From Pedobacter polysacchareus (GTDB taxonomy: Bacteria; Bacteroidota; Bacteroidia; Sphingobacteriales; Sphingobacteriaceae): a stretch of DNA of 64,000 nucleotides. Location: assembly GCF_019802255.1 (NCBI RefSeq), contig NZ_JAHYSS010000011.1, positions 31,216 to 95,215 of the forward strand, given 5' to 3'. Of the stretch, positions 61,490 through 64,000 are shown piece after piece. Within the stretch, counting starts at the first letter, position 1. Each line of letters opens with the position of its first letter. The translations under genes were made by a program, and so were the position numbers. Below the pieces are notes generated by a model. The model was not told where the DNA came from. It did no database searches and saw nothing but the letters and a program-made list of their open reading frames with translations.

Positions 61490-63646
61490 TTACCTACTGG
61501 TAATTTCTAAAACAATACTACTTAAAGGTCTTAACTTAGCAGGAGAAACATTCAAACCAATGTTCATTAAGTAACTGCCACTATAAACCTTGCCATCTTC
61601 CGGGCTCTCGGCTGTAACACCAGGTACCAGATTAATTTCTTTAATAATGTACTCTTTACCTGCATCTAGCCCTTGTAATTTAACCTTCCCAAAGATTTGT
61701 TTTTTTCTCAAAAATAAATTGTAACTAAATAAAACAGCTTTGTTTTTTGCAGAATCTGCATACATCAATACAGCTCTTTCCTCATCATAAGGAGAAACTA
61801 GACGATAAAGATCTCCAAACCAAATCACTTTATTTAACCTACCGTAGTTGGCGACAGCAGCACTGCTGAAATTGATTTCCTCTGGAGTCATTTTATCTAC
61901 ACTAATATCATAGCCTAACTTGCTCATCATGGCAACATCAGTTCTAAATTTTAGCGTTTGTTTTCCCATAGAAGTTACATGGCTAGAAATGGTGTTAGAC
62001 GGGAAAAATTGAGAATAACCCCATTGAATAAAGACCCTTTCCGCAGCATCGGTGTTATCACTTGGCCAAAAGGAATCGAAATATTTAAGTGCGCCATAAT
62101 CTGTTCTACCACCTCCTCCAGAACAAAGCATGATGGGTAAATGAGGATATTTAGCTCTTATCCTTTGCATGATTTTATAAAAACTCTCGGTGTAATCAAT
62201 AAACATACGAGATTGATCTTTTCCTAAATAAGGAGAGTAAGGATTTGTCATGAACCTGTTATTGTCCCATTTAATGTAAGCAAGATCAGGATTTTCGGTC
62301 ATCATTTTATCTACCAAGTCAAATATGAAATCTTGAACTTTTGGGTTAATTAAATCTAAAATCAACTGGTTACGTTGGTAACTTTCTGCTCTATTTGGTA
62401 GCTTTAAAACCCATTCAGGGTGTTTTTCATATAGTTCACTTTTAGGGTTTATCATTTCTGGTTCTAACCAAATACCAAACTTGATCCCTTTTTTTGTAGC
62501 TTCTTTTACCAAATAACCCATTCCATCTGGTAATTTCTTACGGTCTTCCTGCCAATCGCCTAAACCTGTTTTATCATCATTTCTCGGGTATTTGTTGCCA
62601 AACCAGCCATCGTCTAATAAAAACAAATCAAGACCAAGTTTTTTTGATCCATCAAATAATTCTACCAATTTCTCCTGGTCAAACTTCACATGTGTAGCTT
62701 CCCAGTTGTTAAGTAAGATCATCCTCGATTTATTGCCATCTAAAACCCCGTATTTTCTTGCCCAGTTGTGTAAATTTCTACTGGCCTGACCCTTACCAGT
62801 TGCACTATAAGTAAAAACAAATTCTGGCGTAATAAAATGTTCTCCTGCTTTCATTGTAAGTGTAGAAGCATAAGGGTTAATACCAGAAATTATTCTTAAT
62901 TTATTGCTTCTGTCAACTTCAAATAAGAATTGAAAATTACCTGTCCAGGCTATTGTCCCAGCAATTACTTCACCATCATTCTCGGTTGAAGATTGATTTG
63001 GAGACAAAAAAAACACAGGTGTTTGGTACATATTGGTTCTACTCCCTAATTTGCTATCAATGATTTTGATACCACTGGTTAATTGACTTTCCTGTATGTC
63101 CATTTCTCGAGCGTAATCACCATGAAATTGAGTAAGGTAATAATTAGTCGCATCAAAATGCAGCATTGATGAAGCATAGTTGTTTACCGTAATGCTGTTC
63201 TTTTCTTTATTGATGATCTCGGTAGAACTTGTTAAAACATTTGCGTTAAAGGCAGCCTTAAAGTGTAGTATAACCTCGGTTTGATAAACAAGGTCTTTTA
63301 AATAAATATCAGTTTGAGTAATGTCACCTTCAACTTTTTTAGTTTCTACCTTGGTAAATCTTAAGTCTAAGGATGGATTTCCATCTGCGTGAACAACACG
63401 AATTGCTGGCTCAAAAACATCTTCCATTCCTGCTCCTATATAGGCATCGTTTATGTCCCTTAGTTTGGTATAATTAGCTTTTGGTAATGATTTGCCTAGG
63501 TAGCGCTGATACAGTTTTCCATTAATCTCCCCACTAAAAACCAAGCTGGTGTTTTGGGTTTCAATAATAATTACCTGGTTGTTTTGTGCCCATAAACTAG
63601 TGGTGTAAAACAATGAAATGATAAAGAGAATAATTTTTAAATTCAT
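61490..63646 (-). CDS. Secreted GH36 alpha-galactosidase
   Basis: 718 aa from ATG 63646, which begins the signal peptide 'NLKIILFIISLFYTTSLWAQ'; a longer frame to 63709 has no signal. An N-terminal beta-supersandwich (about 25-310) precedes the GH36 barrel. The nucleophile is Asp461 in 'YIKWDNNRFM', and the acid/base is Asp530 in 'WPSDNTDAAERVFIQWGYSQ'. 'CSGGGGRTDYG' and 'LFLLDDGWFGNKYPRNDD' are also diagnostic. Releases alpha-galactose from oligosaccharides or galactomannan. First gene of a probable operon with the PQQ dehydrogenase and cytochrome c. Confidence 0.94.
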   Translation of the reverse strand: MNLKIILFIISLFYTTSLWAQNNQVIIIETQNTSLVFSGEINGKLYQRYLGKSLPKANYTKLRDINDAYIGAGMEDVFEPAIRVVHADGNPSLDLRFTKVETKKVEGDITQTDIYLKDLVYQTEVILHFKAAFNANVLTSSTEIINKEKNSITVNNYASSMLHFDATNYYLTQFHGDYAREMDIQESQLTSGIKIIDSKLGSRTNMYQTPVFFLSPNQSSTENDGEVIAGTIAWTGNFQFLFEVDRSNKLRIISGINPYASTLTMKAGEHFITPEFVFTYSATGKGQASRNLHNWARKYGVLDGNKSRMILLNNWEATHVKFDQEKLVELFDGSKKLGLDLFLLDDGWFGNKYPRNDDKTGLGDWQEDRKKLPDGMGYLVKEATKKGIKFGIWLEPEMINPKSELYEKHPEWVLKLPNRAESYQRNQLILDLINPKVQDFIFDLVDKMMTENPDLAYIKWDNNRFMTNPYSPYLGKDQSRMFIDYTESFYKIMQRIRAKYPHLPIMLCSGGGGRTDYGALKYFDSFWPSDNTDAAERVFIQWGYSQFFPSNTISSHVTSMGKQTLKFRTDVAMMSKLGYDISVDKMTPEEINFSSAAVANYGRLNKVIWFGDLYRLVSPYDEERAVLMYADSAKNKAVLFSYNLFLRKKQIFGKVKLQGLDAGKEYIIKEINLVPGVTAESPEDGKVYSGSYLMNIGLNVSPAKLRPLSSIVLEITSR

Positions 63647-63740
63647 GTGTTTTTTTTTGACATGAAATAAGCCAATTAAAGGAGAATTTGAATAGCTTTT
63701 ATTATCCATTTACTCAATTATGTTGGCAAGTTGAAATAAA

Positions 63741-63768
63741 AAAGCTCATCGTTTGTTCCATGGGCTTT
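63741..63768 (-). terminator. Minus-strand terminator-like hairpin upstream of GH36
   Basis: AAAGCTCAT (63741-63749) pairs with ATGGGCTTT (63760-63768) with one G-T pair. On the minus strand it is followed by TTTTATTT. It lies about 95 bp before the GH36 start, so it either ends incoming transcription or acts as a leader attenuator. Confidence 0.45.
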
Positions 63769-63885
63769 AAGTGCTAGAAACGCTGACAGGTTTCTAAGTG
63801 GAAGGAATTTTCTAAATGACTCACCGAATAACTCAATTTTTTATGAGAATTGGTGCAGCTTTTGGTACTCCCGTAAAAGTGAAAA

Positions 63886-63917
63886 GGCCGTTAATCATGC
63901 GATTAACAGCCTTTTTT
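63886..63917 (+). terminator. Rho-independent terminator near the window end
   Basis: GGC-c-GTTAATC pairs with GATTAAC-a-GCC around ATGC, followed by six T. The coding unit it serves on the plus strand is not evident in this window; on the minus strand it may end an unseen gene. Confidence 0.7.
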
Positions 63918-63966
63918 GCGTTTTTGCCCCGTCCTAAAATAGGTTGACATCAAACTCAACTTATTA

Positions 63967-64000
63967 TGAAAAATGAGGAAAAGAAAACCGTCAGACGTAG
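63967..64000 (+). mobile_element. Possible transposase start (insertion sequence, partial)
   Basis: ATG 63967 opens a frame (MKNEEKKTVRR) that runs off the window end. The 40 bp before it contain CCTAAAATAGGTTGACA (63933-63949) with the near-palindrome CCTA-AAA-TAGG. This looks like the end of an IS3-type insertion sequence just before its first ORF. The identification is by resemblance only. If right, an IS borders the A+T-rich island. Confidence 0.35.

Overview
The window reads as chromosome of a Bacteroidota bacterium of the Sphingobacteriaceae type, most likely Pedobacter or a close relative. The evidence is the gene content (FecI-type sigma / FecR anti-sigma pairs feeding TonB-dependent receptors with STN domains, a SusC/SusD pair, DUF4843 and PKD-like lipoproteins, glycoside hydrolases with Sec signal peptides), the TAnnTTTG promoter -7 elements, and the moderate-to-low G+C. 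The genus is an inference from style, not from a marker gene.

Layout. 0-10 kb: a TPR protein, a small two-TM protein, a class V aminotransferase, a GH95 glycosidase, small hypothetical genes and a GH20 hexosaminidase with a C-terminal LamG-like domain. 10-16.6 kb: a cobalamin riboswitch in front of a BtuG-like beta-propeller lipoprotein, a CopA-type copper P-ATPase, and a MocR regulator divergent from a GNAT acetyltransferase with a direct-repeat operator candidate between them. 16.7-24.9 kb: a FecI/FecR/TonB-receptor unit without SusD, then an overlapping acyltransferase-LytS-LytTR operon and an XRE/DUF4870 protein. 25-34 kb: two class C beta-lactamase-fold serine hydrolases, a severed AraC tail, a WYL regulator, DinB, an S41-type peptidase, an AraC regulator and a second acyltransferase.

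34-47.4 kb holds the most coherent system: ECF sigma, FecR, SusC (with STN), SusD, a DUF4843 lipoprotein, a PKD-like lipoprotein, a TlpA-type thioredoxin protein, a retropepsin-like aspartyl protease with a PDZ-like tail and a second thioredoxin-fold protein. It contains no carbohydrate-active enzyme. I read it as an outer-membrane uptake locus for a proteinaceous, peptide or thiol-containing substrate. Strong intercistronic hairpins flank the TlpA gene, and another sits in the SusC leader.

47.4-54.3 kb: a CMP-sialate-synthetase-like protein with a degenerate N-terminus, a DUF4142 lipoprotein, an AlkB-type dioxygenase, and several unrecognised genes. From about 50.3 kb the DNA becomes visibly more A+T-rich. 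54.6-63.7 kb is a pectin/galactoside-type island: two GH28-like beta-helix proteins on the plus strand, the severed start of a GH3 glycosidase, and on the minus strand an alpha-galactosidase (GH36), a PQQ sugar dehydrogenase and a c-type cytochrome in one probable operon. The window ends in the first codons of a possible transposase. No tRNA, rRNA or CRISPR array was seen.
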